A DNA stretch of 64,000 nt from Opitutus sp. (lineage in GTDB: Bacteria > Verrucomicrobiota > Verrucomicrobiia > Opitutales > Opitutaceae), in contig JACEUQ010000001.1 in the NCBI GenBank assembly GCA_024998815.1, positions 372,001 through 436,000 on the forward strand, given 5' to 3'. Positions within the stretch are counted from its first letter, which is position 1; each line of letters opens with the position of its first letter. Below, piece after piece: positions 1 through 12,520 of the stretch. The notes below the pieces were generated by a model that was not told where the DNA came from, searched no databases, and saw only the letters and a program-made list of their open reading frames with translations. Position numbers and translations under genes: made by a program.

Positions 1-1029
1 CTTGGTCTTCACCCCATCGTGCACCCGCTCAAGGCTTTGCTGGATCGTCGTAACCACCGCGACCACGTCCCCGTGGATGCAGTCCAGTAGGTCTTCCGCG
101 ATCCGGCGCTTGGAGGGCCGCAGCTTGGCCAGTTTAACATTTGCTTCGGCCTCTGCGACTTCTACTTCGGTGAGCAACCTGCCGCCCAACTTGCAGGCTA
201 TTTGGTAAAACTGGTCGTAGAGCAGCCGGAGTTTTTGGGCTCGGCGGGGACCACTGCCCAGCAGGGCGATGGCGCGGGCGCTCTTTCGCAACTCCTCCAG
301 CCAGTGGTCTTTGCAGCCAGCCTGCAGCGAGGTAAGCCCGACCTGGTCGAGCTTGCCGCCCAAGCGGTAGGCTCGCTCAAAGAGGCGATAAATGATACCG
401 GAGTCTGTTGGCCAGCAACTGGATGCCTTGATCGCCGTGCTGTCCAGGGTGATATCGGTAAACGAATCGAGCCCTTCGGCCAAAATATCGGCCAATTGGG
501 CCCGGTGGATCAGGGCGAGAGTACTCTCACTCAGGCGATTTATCAGGGGGCCAACGGTATTAGGTGCAGGCAGCGTGTACCCCAAATCATCGAGCAAGGT
601 GCGCAACGATGCCGATTCAAGCAGCACCATCCGGGGGCAGGCACTGTATTGCGACCCCAAGTAACCGGTGGCCATGGCCGTGATAAAAACCACAACAGCG
701 GGGGTGCGCGGACGCCCTGCGGCGAGGAACTCGGCTTGCGTTTTTTCCGCCGTGCCTGACGCCGGCACGGCGAACAACGCCTCGGTCTGCGCCAGTTCGA
801 ACTCCCGGTCCTTCCGCCGTTCGCGCTTTTCCGCCATGGCGTGGGCGTCGAGATCGGCGGTCATGGCCACTTCGATTTCGGGGTGGGACCGCCAAAAGCG
901 CTGTAATTGCAGTAAGAAATCACCAAAATCACTGCGCGCCGGGGTTGAAAAGAAGTCGCCGGAGGGATAAACGATCGATTCGTTACTTGATAATTTAACG
1001 CCGCTACTTATTTTGTTTCCTGTTTTCAT
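1..1029 (-). CDS. DDE-type IS transposase, cut by the window edge
   Basis: An uninterrupted minus-strand reading frame starts at the ATG complementary to 1027-1029 (MKTGNKISSG) and runs off the left edge without a stop, giving 343 residues. Around residue 195 it has LDSTAIKASSCWPTDSG, which resembles the catalytic-Asp region of ISNCY/IS1182-like transposases (typically D-T-x-V ... YPTDS). A charged, helical stretch with many Arg, Lys and Glu follows. The family assignment is by motif resemblance only. The C-terminal part with the last acidic residue is outside the window, so intactness cannot be judged. Several plus-strand frames over the same bases are antisense artefacts. The flanking hairpin at 1041-1136 could mark the element end. 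Confidence 0.72.
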   Translation of the reverse strand, partial: MKTGNKISSGVKLSSNESIVYPSGDFFSTPARSDFGDFLLQLQRFWRSHPEIEVAMTADLDAHAMAEKRERRKDREFELAQTEALFAVPASGTAEKTQAEFLAAGRPRTPAVVVFITAMATGYLGSQYSACPRMVLLESASLRTLLDDLGYTLPAPNTVGPLINRLSESTLALIHRAQLADILAEGLDSFTDITLDSTAIKASSCWPTDSGIIYRLFERAYRLGGKLDQVGLTSLQAGCKDHWLEELRKSARAIALLGSGPRRAQKLRLLYDQFYQIACKLGGRLLTEVEVAEAEANVKLAKLRPSKRRIAEDLLDCIHGDVVAVVTTIQQSLERVHDGVKTK

Positions 1030-1040
1030 GCAGTATAATA

Positions 1041-1136
1041 CGGCACTTTTACAGTAAACTTAAATCACATAAGTTGTTTTTACTAGAAAAACCAAAAACC
1101 TTTTCGAGGAGGCTCTAGCTGCGGCTAAAAGTGCCG
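1041..1136. repeat. 10-bp inverted repeat upstream of the transposase
   Basis: CGGCACTTTT at 1041-1050 is exactly inverted as AAAAGTGCCG at 1127-1136, with AT-rich DNA between. The position, just outside the transposase start and just before the STAS gene, fits either an IS end or a regulatory hairpin. With the other end of the element outside the window this cannot be settled. Confidence 0.4.
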
Positions 1137-1147
1137 ATAGCAGGGAA

Positions 1148-1516
1148 GTGAACATCGACATTCCTCATACCGAGACGGTTAAACCGCTCTACATCACCCA
1201 AACGTCCTGCTTGCAGCTGACTGTTGCGGGCGACCTTAAAAGTACCACCACGGCGGCGTTACATCGGGATGTTTTTGCAATCCTCGCACATGACTACGCC
1301 CGATCCCTTTCGATCACGGTGGTGGAGTTGGACATAAGCGCCGCAACCATGGTGGATTCGATGGGGCTTAACCTCGTTATCGCCGTGCTCAAATGGAGTA
1401 AGCACCGAGAGGCAATACTTCGTATTCTAGTCGGTAAACGCGGTGTTTACTCAACGATGCTAGCAGTCGGCCTGGATCGCCAAGCCGAGCTGATCAATAC
1501 CGATCCCAACCGTTGA
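1148..1516 (+). CDS. STAS-domain protein, anti-sigma factor antagonist type
   Basis: This is a 122-residue single-domain protein starting at GTG, with a purine-rich AGGGAAG immediately upstream. The middle has the STAS pattern: a hydrophobic strand (VVELDIS) followed by DSMGLNLVIAVLKW. The D-S-x-G-L context matches the serine phosphorylated by anti-sigma kinases in SpoIIAA/RsbV-type proteins. By family knowledge it would bind a HATPase-type anti-sigma kinase when unphosphorylated. No kinase, phosphatase or sigma factor lies nearby, so its partner is unknown. A strong hairpin overlaps its stop codon. The left neighbour is a transposase, so the gene may be a survivor of a larger rearranged locus. 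Confidence 0.75.
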   Translation: MNIDIPHTETVKPLYITQTSCLQLTVAGDLKSTTTAALHRDVFAILAHDYARSLSITVVELDISAATMVDSMGLNLVIAVLKWSKHREAILRILVGKRGVYSTMLAVGLDRQAELINTDPNR

Positions 1517-1531
1517 TACGCGGTTGGGATC
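1502..1531 (+). terminator. hairpin overlapping the STAS gene stop codon
   Basis: GATCCCAACCG (1502-1512) and CGGTTGGGATC (1521-1531) form a perfect 11-bp stem with an 8-base loop that contains the TGA stop. No T-run follows, so this is a terminator-like or mRNA-stabilising structure and not a canonical intrinsic terminator. Confidence 0.55.
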
Positions 1532-1569
1532 AATGCCGAAGCGGGGGGCGGCTGAACCGCCCTACCGAC

Positions 1570-5475
<3,906 letters not shown>

Positions 5476-5610
5476 GGTCGTTGAAAAATTGTGCCTAGCT
5501 GAACAGGCCCCGGGGTGCCTTGGCGATAGGGAAAACGCAGGGATTTTCCAGCCAGAGAACGACCCGCTTCCGGCAACAACCAACCCCTGATGTTATAGTG
5601 ATTAGCGTAT

Positions 5611-5759
5611 AAGTTGAGGTTCACGGCATCCTTGAGCTCACGCTCAAGGCAACACTCTTTGCGAACACACTCCTCGTGGCCTTGAGCGTGAGCTCAGGGT
5701 GTTTCCCCAAAGGTATGAGCTACCCGAGTAAGTAGGCTTATTAAGCTCATCTTGAACAT
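5611..5759 (+). repeat. double-palindrome dispersed repeat, copy A
   Basis: This element fills most of the 334-bp gap between purL and plsC; I see no gene there. The arms CCTTGAGCTCACGCTCAAGG (5630-5649) and CCTTGAGCGTGAGCTCAGGG (5680-5699) are inverted relative to each other. Each arm is also internally self-complementary (TTGAGC-GTGA-GCTCAA). Outer sequence (AAGTTGAGG left, TTAAGCTCATCTTGAA right) is shared with copies C and E, so the unit is about 150 bp and this is a full-length copy. Confidence 0.85.
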
Positions 5760-5809
5760 GAGCCTGTGCTGGTTGCGCAGGGGCTAATAGGCCCGAGCGA
5801 GCCCCCCAC

Positions 5810-6469
5810 TCAGACTATCACGGCCTGCGGCTCTTTCAGGACGGCGATGGCAGCCATGATTTTTTCTGAGGCAACTTGGTAGCGCTCTTTACCGGCTTTG
5901 GGGTCGTCGTAGTCGGCCGGTTGCAGGGGCTTGCCGTAAACAATCGAAACCCGGGTGCCGAGCCGCAAGTCGCCGCCTCGACCAAAAGCGATATGTGAGT
6001 TGAACAGCCGAGCCGGCACCACCGCCACTTGCGTGCGGCAAGCAATCATTCCTACCCCAGATTTGGCGGGTTGGAGATTGCCGTCCGGCGAGCGTGTGCC
6101 TTCGGGAAATAGGGTGATCGCTTTGCCCGCTTGTAGTGTGCGCAGGACGTTCTTGATCGCTTTCACGTCCGAAGCACCATCGCGGTCCACCGGGATGGAT
6201 CCAATTCCATCCATCCACCACGTGGCAAATTTGCCGTTCCATAGGGTTTTGCGGGCGAAAAAGGCCATCTGCCGCGGGATGTGGCAGCCGATCATCGGCG
6301 GATCGAGGTGGCTGGCGTGATTGGCCGCCACTAAAAAGGCCCCCTCCTTAGGCACGTGCTCTAGGCCGGCGATTTCACCCCGGAAAGCCGCATCGTAGAT
6401 AATGGTGATGATGTAGTGGCAGATCCCGTAGAGCGGATCCATTTCACCCTGACTGTGTCGGCGTTGCAT
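5810..6469 (-). CDS. plsC: 1-acyl-sn-glycerol-3-phosphate acyltransferase
   Basis: Adds the second acyl chain to lysophosphatidate during phospholipid synthesis at the inner membrane. Family motifs are clear: NHASHLDPP (motif I, catalytic His and Asp, about residues 51-59), and FPEGTRS (motif III, about 121-127), with VVPARLF corresponding to motif IV. The hydrophobic N-terminus (YGICHYIITIIYDAAF) fits a membrane anchor. The length of 219 residues is normal. The ATG used lies 9 bases after the cmk stop. A second ATG nine codons in (MDPLYGI) has AGGGTGA just ahead of it and may be the true start. It is the last gene of the aroA-cmk-plsC run. Confidence 0.92.
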   Translation of the reverse strand: MQRRHSQGEMDPLYGICHYIITIIYDAAFRGEIAGLEHVPKEGAFLVAANHASHLDPPMIGCHIPRQMAFFARKTLWNGKFATWWMDGIGSIPVDRDGASDVKAIKNVLRTLQAGKAITLFPEGTRSPDGNLQPAKSGVGMIACRTQVAVVPARLFNSHIAFGRGGDLRLGTRVSIVYGKPLQPADYDDPKAGKERYQVASEKIMAAIAVLKEPQAVIV

Positions 6470-6478
6470 GGCGGTGAA

Positions 6479-7141
6479 TTAACCGATTTTGGACGCGATC
6501 AGTTCGGCGAGTTTATCCACGACTTGGGCGAGGTTGAGGTAGGTGCTGTCGATGTCGATCGCACCTGAGGCGAGCACCAACGGCGCGGTCTTGCGGGTGG
6601 CATCGAGACGGTCGCGTTCGGCCACGGCGTCGGCTCGGCCTTCAAGTTCACGGCGGCGCGCGCGCGCTTCCACGTCGGCATGTAGGAAAAAGCGCAGGTC
6701 GGCGTTGGGGAAAATCACCGAGCCGATGTCGCGTCCTTCCATGACCATGCCGCGAAACCCGTGGGCTCGGGCAACCTCCGCCTGGTTGCGCTGGTAGGCG
6801 AGGAGCGCGGCACGCACTTCGGGGATCGCCGCGAAATGCGAGACGGCCGCCGTCACCTCGGGACCGCGGATTTCCGCCTCGGGCACGACGCGGCCGCCCA
6901 GTTCCATGCGGGCGGCGCGGCCGTCGACTTGGGTTCCCAGGTGAAGCGAGGGCAGGAGCGCTTTGACCTCGTTGACTTGCTCGATGCGCAGGCCTTGGCG
7001 CAGCAGTTCGGCAGTGATGGCGCGGTAATAGGAGCCGGTGTCAACGTGGAGAAAGTTGAACCGCTCGCTGAGGGCGCGCGAGGTGGAGGATTTGCCGGAA
7101 GCGGCACCGCCATCAATGGCAACGATGAGAAAGTTAGACAT
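6479..7141 (-). CDS. cmk: cytidylate kinase
   Basis: Phosphorylates CMP and dCMP to the diphosphates with ATP. The 220-residue protein has the P-loop near the N-terminus (IDGGAASGKSS, residues 9-19), the nucleotide-binding DTGSYYRA that follows, and GRDIGSVIFPNADLRFFLHA in the CMP-binding half, all hallmark positions of Cmk. It starts with ATG overlapping the aroA stop (TGATG), so translation is probably coupled to aroA. The aroA-cmk neighbourhood is common in bacteria. Confidence 0.96.
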   Translation of the reverse strand: MSNFLIVAIDGGAASGKSSTSRALSERFNFLHVDTGSYYRAITAELLRQGLRIEQVNEVKALLPSLHLGTQVDGRAARMELGGRVVPEAEIRGPEVTAAVSHFAAIPEVRAALLAYQRNQAEVARAHGFRGMVMEGRDIGSVIFPNADLRFFLHADVEARARRRELEGRADAVAERDRLDATRKTAPLVLASGAIDIDSTYLNLAQVVDKLAELIASKIG

Positions 7142-8484
7142 CAGGCGACGAGGGGTTGAGGGCGCAGCGACTCAAGCAGGGCGAAGAAATGCGGGAAGGT
7201 TTTCACGCAGCAGGCGGGGTCTTTAATCGTGATCCAGCTCCGGCCGTCGCCGTGCAGATCGTGGCAGCCGAGGATGCCAAAACTCATGGCGAAACGGTGG
7301 TCGCCGTAGGTCTCGATTTCGACGCCGGTGCGCAGCGGTCGGGGCGTGATCGTGAGGCCGTCACCATCGGCATGTTCATCGACGTCTTGCCCGAGTTTTT
7401 GCAGTTCACGCACCATGCCGGCAACGCGGTCGGTTTCCTGTTTGCGCGAGTGGGCGATGCCGGTGATCCGGGTTGGCCCGGCGAGCAGCGGGGCAATCGC
7501 GGCAAGCGTGAGGAACGTGTCAGAGAACTCGTTGAAATCCTCGTCAACGCCTCGGCGGGGCGCACCGGATGTGAAGGCGACATCGAGTCCGCGCGGGGTC
7601 TTGTTGGCGGTCAGGCCAACGCTCTGGAGTACGTCAACAAAGCGGGTGTCGCCCTGCAATCCGGGGTGGAGGTTGCGCAACGTGAGTGCGCCCCCGGTGA
7701 CGAGTGGCAGCGCGGCGTAGTAGCTGGCAGCGGTGGCGTCGGGCTCGATGGCGTAATCACCGGCATAGCTGTAAGGTTGCGTGGGGATTTTCCATGCCTG
7801 AGCATCGGCGTCAAAAGCGGCCGCGCCGCCGAACTGCTCGATCATGCACTTGGTCATCTGCACGAAGGGTTCGCGGACGTGGGTGGCTAGGCGGATGGAC
7901 ACGGGGGCTTTCGCCAACGGGGCGACCATCAACAGGCCGGAGAGCATCTGGCTGCTTTCGCTCGCATCGATGGCGACCACGCCCCCACGCAGGCCGTGGG
8001 CGTGGATTTCGATGGGGAAAAAACCTTCCTCGCCCGTGCAGCGAAGGTCGGCTCCGAGGTCGCGCAGCGCGTCGATGAGGCCCTTCATCGGACGTTTGCG
8101 CATCTGCGGGATGCCGTCGATGCGGTATACGCCACGCGGGGCGGCCGCGCAAAGGGCGGTCAGGAAGCGCGCCGCGGTACCGGCTAAACCGACGAACAGG
8201 TCCACCGGCGCGGGGTTTTGAAAGGCGTCGGCCTGACCGGAGACCTCGATCGCATCCAGTTTGGTCGAAGGGTTGACGGTGATGCCGAGGGCTCGCAGAG
8301 CCTCGATCATCAGGTGGGTGTCTTCGCTGAAAAGTGCGCCCGTGAGGTTAACAGGCCGTGGGCAGAGGGCTGCCAGCAGAAGGGCGCGGTTGGTCAGGCT
8401 TTTTGATCCGGGCAGGGTGACCTCGCCGCGTACAGGGCGGCTGAACGGCTGGATCGGGAGGAGTGCAGGAAGCGACGGCGACAT
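7141..8484 (-). CDS. aroA: 3-phosphoshikimate 1-carboxyvinyltransferase (EPSP synthase)
   Basis: Joins shikimate-3-phosphate and phosphoenolpyruvate in the shikimate route to aromatic amino acids. I chose the ATG giving MSPSLPALLPIQPF, 447 residues. A TTG nine codons further up is possible but lacks support. Motifs include the N-terminal LPGSKSLTNRALLLAAL, LFVGLAGTAARFLTALC with the PEP-binding pattern, and a C-terminal KQETDRVAGMVRELQKLG. The ETYGDHRFAMSFGILG segment carries the conserved DHR. It is the first gene of the operon with cmk and plsC. Confidence 0.96.
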   Translation of the reverse strand: MSPSLPALLPIQPFSRPVRGEVTLPGSKSLTNRALLLAALCPRPVNLTGALFSEDTHLMIEALRALGITVNPSTKLDAIEVSGQADAFQNPAPVDLFVGLAGTAARFLTALCAAAPRGVYRIDGIPQMRKRPMKGLIDALRDLGADLRCTGEEGFFPIEIHAHGLRGGVVAIDASESSQMLSGLLMVAPLAKAPVSIRLATHVREPFVQMTKCMIEQFGGAAAFDADAQAWKIPTQPYSYAGDYAIEPDATAASYYAALPLVTGGALTLRNLHPGLQGDTRFVDVLQSVGLTANKTPRGLDVAFTSGAPRRGVDEDFNEFSDTFLTLAAIAPLLAGPTRITGIAHSRKQETDRVAGMVRELQKLGQDVDEHADGDGLTITPRPLRTGVEIETYGDHRFAMSFGILGCHDLHGDGRSWITIKDPACCVKTFPHFFALLESLRPQPLVA

Positions 8485-8648
8485 GAAAAGAAGGTGGCGA
8501 CGTTCACGCAAAGCGGCGGGACCGCCAAGTGGATTTTTAGCGAATCATGACTTTACGCGGGGTGCGCTTTACGTCTGTTGGCGTGGAAGCGTTCACGGGG
8601 GCGCTTCCTAACAGGCAGTGACATTTGAAGAGTCGGATCGAAAGGAGC

Positions 8649-8715
8649 GCGGTGCTTCAGCCCGCATTGGCGATTGTGAATGAAATACGATCAAGCCTGC
8701 GGGCTAAAGCACCGC
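8649..8715. repeat. inverted repeat between aroA and secA
   Basis: GCGGTGCTTCAGCCCGCA (8649-8666) pairs with TGCGGGCTAAAGCACCGC (8698-8715), 18-bp arms with one mismatch and a 31-base AT-richer loop. There is no T-run. The gap of roughly 290 bp between aroA and secA holds nothing else I can name. A related but degenerate half-site (GTGCTTGAGCCC) occurs near 30735. Confidence 0.65.
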
Positions 8716-8774
8716 ACTACCTCGGAGCTCAATCCGATCCCGGCTGCGCGGCCGCAGCCGGATGATCCCTGCGC

Positions 8775-11738
8775 TTACTGGCCGTGGCAGTTCTTGAACT
8801 TCTTGCCGCTGCCGCACGGGCACGGGTCGTTGCGACCGGCTTTGGGCGTCTCGCGCCGGACTGTCACCTTGGGCAGCTCGATCTCTTTGGGCGCGGCCTC
8901 GGCTTGGCCGCCACCGCTGCTGGCGGTGGTGCTGATTTGCGGGGCATCGGCGGGGCCTTGTGCGTGCGCACTGCGGCTGAGCAGCGCCAACATGTTTTCA
9001 AACGCGTCGATGTTCGATGCGTTGCGGAACAGGCCAGTGCAGATCTGCAGCCGGATGTGCGTCATCATCTCCTCGAAATACTTGAACGCCTCGCCCTTGT
9101 AAGCCACGAGCGGGTCAGACTGGCCGTAGCTGCGCAGGCCGATCGCCCGGCGCAGCTCTTCCATCTCCGTCAGGTGTTCCTGCCAGTGGTGGTCGATCGC
9201 GTTGATGATCACATAGCGCTCCAGCGAGCCGAGCGCCTCGGGCACTTCGACCGACTCTTTAACCGCATAGGCTTTTTTCACCCGCTCCACCACGAGTTGG
9301 GTGAGCGCTTCGAGGTTACCACCGACGAGTTCCTCGGTCTTCAGGCCGATGGGGAAGGTGGCGTTGGCCCAGCCCACAAAACTGTCGAGGGCGCTTTGTG
9401 TGGGCGTGCCGCGTCCGGTCATGCCGGCGACTTCGAGGCGGCTGTCGATCTCCTCGGTGATTTGCTCAAGGATGATGTCCTTGGGGCGGTCGGCGTGAAT
9501 GGCCGCGTTGCGGATGCCGTAAACCACTTCGCGCTGTTGGTTGAGCACGTCGTCGTATTGGAGCAGGCGTTTGCGCTGCGAGAAATTCTGCTGCTCGACC
9601 TTCTTCTGCGCGCTCTCGATCGAGCGGTTCAGCCACGGGTGCTCCAACTCCTCGCCGTCCTTCATCGAGCCTTCCATCAGGCGTGAGGCTAGATTGCCCT
9701 GCAGGAACAGGCGCATGAGGTTGTCCTCCAGCGAGAGGAAGAACTTGGTCAAACCGGGGTCGCCTTGACGCGAGCAGCGGCCGCGCAACTGGCGGTCAAC
9801 ACGACGCGATTCGTGGCGCTCGGTGCCGATCACATAGAGGCCGCCGACCTCGCGCACGCCCTCGCCCAGTTTGATGTCGGTGCCGCGGCCGGCCATGTTG
9901 GTGGCGATGGTCACGGCCCCGCGCTGGCCGGCGCGGGTGATGATCTCGGCCTCCTGCTCGTGGTACTTGGCGTTGAGCACGGTGTGGATAACACCGGCGC
10001 GTTTGAGCAGGCGCGAGAGCACCTCGGAGGACTCAACCGAGACCGTGCCGACCAGCACCGGTTGCCCGCGCTTGTTGGCGCTCTCGATCTCGGCGACCAC
10101 GGCGTTGAACTTGTCGCGGCGAGTCTTGAAAATGGAGTCGTTGCGGTCGATGCGGATGCAGGGCTGGTTGGTCGGAATGACCTGCACCGACAGGTTGTAA
10201 ATGTCGTTGAACTCCAGCGCCTCGGTCTCGGCAGTGCCGGTCATACCGGCGAGCTTATCGTAAAGGCGGAAGTAGTTCTGGATCGTGATGGTCGCGTAGG
10301 TACGCGTCTCGCGCTCGATGTTCACGTTCTCCTTGGCCTCGACGGCCTGGTGCAGACCCTCGGACCAGCGGCGGCCGGGCATGACGCGGCCTGTGTTCTC
10401 GTCGACGATCATGACCTTGCCCTCGGCGACCACGTACTCGACGTCGCGCTCATAAAGTGAATACGCGCGCAGCAGCTGCGAGATGGCATGGATCTCCTCG
10501 GAGATTTCCGCGTAACGGTTTTGCGACTTCGCCTTGATCTCCTCGCGCTCTTCGGGCGTGAGGTTCGTGCGGCGCTCCAGCTCGCTGAACTCGGTGGCGA
10601 GGTCGGGAAGCATGAAGGCGTCGGGGTTGTCGGGGCGCAGGCGGGTGCGGCCCATTTCGCTCAAATCGGCCTGGTGCTGGCGCTCGTCGATCGAGAAGTA
10701 GAGCTCCTCCTTGAGCGCGTAGAGCTCGGTCTTCTGGAAGTCGCTGTTCATCTCGGTCTCGGTCTTGTCGAGCAGCTTGCGCCACTCGGGTGTCTCCATC
10801 AGGCGCAGCAACTGCTTGTTCTTGGGGTGGCCGATTTTGACCTGCAGGAGTTTGATGGCCGCGGCATGGCGCTCGGCCGGGGTGACGTCGGGCTTTTCGA
10901 GCACCGCCTTGGCGTCGTTGGCCATGCGGTTGACCAAGCGGATCTGGTCGTTGACCAGCGAGTCGATCGTGGGCTTGAGGCGGGAAAACGGCTGTTCGCG
11001 CTCGATCGGAGCAGGGCCGGAAATGATCAACGGAGTGCGGGCTTCGTCGACCAGAATGGAGTCGATTTCGTCGACGATACAGAACCAGTGGTCGCGCTGA
11101 ACCTGGTCCTCTTTGCGCGTGGCCATGCCGTTGTCACGCAGGTAATCGAAACCGAATTCCGAGGCCGTGCCGTAGGTGATGTCGCGGCCGTACATCTCGC
11201 GACGCAGGTCGGAAGGCATCTGTTGTTGGATACAACCGGTGGTCAGGCCCAGGAAGCTGAACAGGTGGCTCATCCACTCGGAGTCGCGGCGGGCGAGGTA
11301 GTCGTTGACCGTGACCAGCTGGGTGTTGCGGCCGATAAGGGCGTTAAGATAAAGGGGCAGCGTGGAAACAAGGGTTTTGCCCTCGCCGGTGGCCATTTCG
11401 GAGATCTTGCCACAGTGGATCGCGTAACCACCGATCAACTGCACGTCGAAGTGAACCATGTTCCAGGTCAGCTCGTGGCCGCAGACCAAGGCGCGGGTGC
11501 CGACGAGGCGCCGGGCGGCGTTTTTGACCGTCGCAAACGCCTCGGGAAGGATCTGGTCGAGGGTCTCGCCGCCCTTCAAGCGGGCGCGGAACTCGTCGGT
11601 TTTGGCGCGCAGCTGATCGTCGGTCAACGACTGGTAGGCGAGCTCATGCTCGTTGATACGCGTGACGATGGGACGAGCCTTTTCGAGGAACTTGCGATAA
11701 TGACGACCAGCAAAGCGCTTGAAGAGAAAGGAGAGCAT
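8775..11738 (-). CDS. secA: preprotein translocase motor subunit SecA
   Basis: ATP-driven motor that pushes unfolded precursors through SecYEG at the inner membrane. The start at [17 protein letters not shown] gives 987 residues; 26 upstream residues in frame look spurious. Visible are MATGEGKTL (Walker A), [17 protein letters not shown] (DEAD-like Walker B), [10 protein letters not shown] (helicase motif VI region) and the C-terminal zinc site [14 protein letters not shown]. The PPXD region is about 90 residues longer than in E. coli SecA, with a charged helical insertion between PLIISGP and [12 protein letters not shown]. Such insertions are known in several non-proteobacterial SecAs. The long plus-strand frames over this gene are antisense artefacts. 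Confidence 0.97.
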   Translation of the reverse strand: MLSFLFKRFAGRHYRKFLEKARPIVTRINEHELAYQSLTDDQLRAKTDEFRARLKGGETLDQILPEAFATVKNAARRLVGTRALVCGHELTWNMVHFDVQLIGGYAIHCGKISEMATGEGKTLVSTLPLYLNALIGRNTQLVTVNDYLARRDSEWMSHLFSFLGLTTGCIQQQMPSDLRREMYGRDITYGTASEFGFDYLRDNGMATRKEDQVQRDHWFCIVDEIDSILVDEARTPLIISGPAPIEREQPFSRLKPTIDSLVNDQIRLVNRMANDAKAVLEKPDVTPAERHAAAIKLLQVKIGHPKNKQLLRLMETPEWRKLLDKTETEMNSDFQKTELYALKEELYFSIDERQHQADLSEMGRTRLRPDNPDAFMLPDLATEFSELERRTNLTPEEREEIKAKSQNRYAEISEEIHAISQLLRAYSLYERDVEYVVAEGKVMIVDENTGRVMPGRRWSEGLHQAVEAKENVNIERETRTYATITIQNYFRLYDKLAGMTGTAETEALEFNDIYNLSVQVIPTNQPCIRIDRNDSIFKTRRDKFNAVVAEIESANKRGQPVLVGTVSVESSEVLSRLLKRAGVIHTVLNAKYHEQEAEIITRAGQRGAVTIATNMAGRGTDIKLGEGVREVGGLYVIGTERHESRRVDRQLRGRCSRQGDPGLTKFFLSLEDNLMRLFLQGNLASRLMEGSMKDGEELEHPWLNRSIESAQKKVEQQNFSQRKRLLQYDDVLNQQREVVYGIRNAAIHADRPKDIILEQITEEIDSRLEVAGMTGRGTPTQSALDSFVGWANATFPIGLKTEELVGGNLEALTQLVVERVKKAYAVKESVEVPEALGSLERYVIINAIDHHWQEHLTEMEELRRAIGLRSYGQSDPLVAYKGEAFKYFEEMMTHIRLQICTGLFRNASNIDAFENMLALLSRSAHAQGPADAPQISTTASSGGGQAEAAPKEIELPKVTVRRETPKAGRNDPCPCGSGKKFKNCHGQ

Positions 11739-11876
11739 GAATGGGCGGGACCGTAGGGTGGAAACCGAGCTTGGCAAACGACAAAGTGCACAAGTTGGGT
11801 GACGATTTAACCCCATGGTAAACGGCTGCAGCGCCTACTTGCCACGGTGCCGGTTTCGCGTTTGAACCTGCGCCCT

Positions 11877-12341
11877 ATGTCGAATCCCGAAGCAAAACTC
11901 GCCGAACTTGGTTTGAAACTGCCCGCCACCGCCGCCGCCGCCGGCAATTACGTGCCCACGGTGCGCTCGGGTAACGTGCTGTACTGCTCCGGGACCATCT
12001 CGATTGCGGACGGTAAAATGACCCACGAGGGCCAGGTCGGCAAAGAGCAGACCGTTGCCACCGCCTATGAATCGGCGCGCGTTTGCACCCTGAACACGTT
12101 GGCCAACATCAAAGCCGCGGTGGGTTCCCTCGATCAAGTGGCGCGCGTGATCATGGTCAACGGCTTCGTCAATGCGGTGAGCGGTTTTGCGGACAGCCCG
12201 GCGGTGATTAACGGTGCCAGCGATCTGCTCGTCGGGGTGTTTGGCGATGCCGGAAAACACGCCCGCGCCGCAGTCGCCGTGGCGGGCCTGCCGCGCAATT
12301 CGACCGTCGAAGTGCAGGTGATCGTCGAGCTCAAGAGCTGA
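11877..12341 (+). CDS. RidA (YjgF/YER057c/UK114) family protein
   Basis: The family hydrolyses reactive enamine/imine intermediates released by PLP enzymes, though many subgroups have untested roles. The start at MSNPEAKLAELG gives 154 residues, longer than classic RidA (about 128) and typical of the subgroup with an N-terminal helix. Family features seen are VRSGNVLYCSGTI, GDAGKHARAAVAVAGLP with the conserved Arg, and the terminal VEVQVIVEL strand. It is divergent from secA, and I infer no link with it. Confidence 0.88.
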   Translation: MSNPEAKLAELGLKLPATAAAAGNYVPTVRSGNVLYCSGTISIADGKMTHEGQVGKEQTVATAYESARVCTLNTLANIKAAVGSLDQVARVIMVNGFVNAVSGFADSPAVINGASDLLVGVFGDAGKHARAAVAVAGLPRNSTVEVQVIVELKS

Positions 12342-12360
12342 CGCGCGGAAACGGGGGAGG

Positions 12361-12450
12361 CATCCCTGAGCTCACGCTCAGGGCCACAGGCCGACGGGCC
12401 ACACGCCGGCCGACCAATCCCCCGTGGCCTTGAGCGTGAGCTCAAGGTCT
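12361..12450. repeat. double-palindrome dispersed repeat, copy B (core only)
   Basis: CCCTGAGCTCACGCTCAGGG (12364-12383) and CCTTGAGCGTGAGCTCAAGG (12428-12447) are the same inverted arms as in copy A. The central 44 bp differ and hold their own GC-rich inverted segments. The outer flanks shared by copies A, C and E are missing. It lies between convergent genes, where it may also help end transcription. Confidence 0.8.
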
Positions 12451-12520
12451 GGCGCTGTTCCAGGGCGCCCTTACCACCGATTCCCTCTCTCGCGCTCTCT
12501 CTACCCCCGATTCAAAAATC

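Noticed and set aside
2-970. Plus-strand frames over 1-970
   Set aside because: The minus strand has one uninterrupted frame with transposase motifs across all of it; the plus-strand frames are short, overlapping and without family resemblance.
10488-11756. 422-residue plus-strand frame opposite secA
   Set aside because: Antisense to conserved SecA motifs; Val/Leu/Gly/Asp-rich composition typical of shadow frames.
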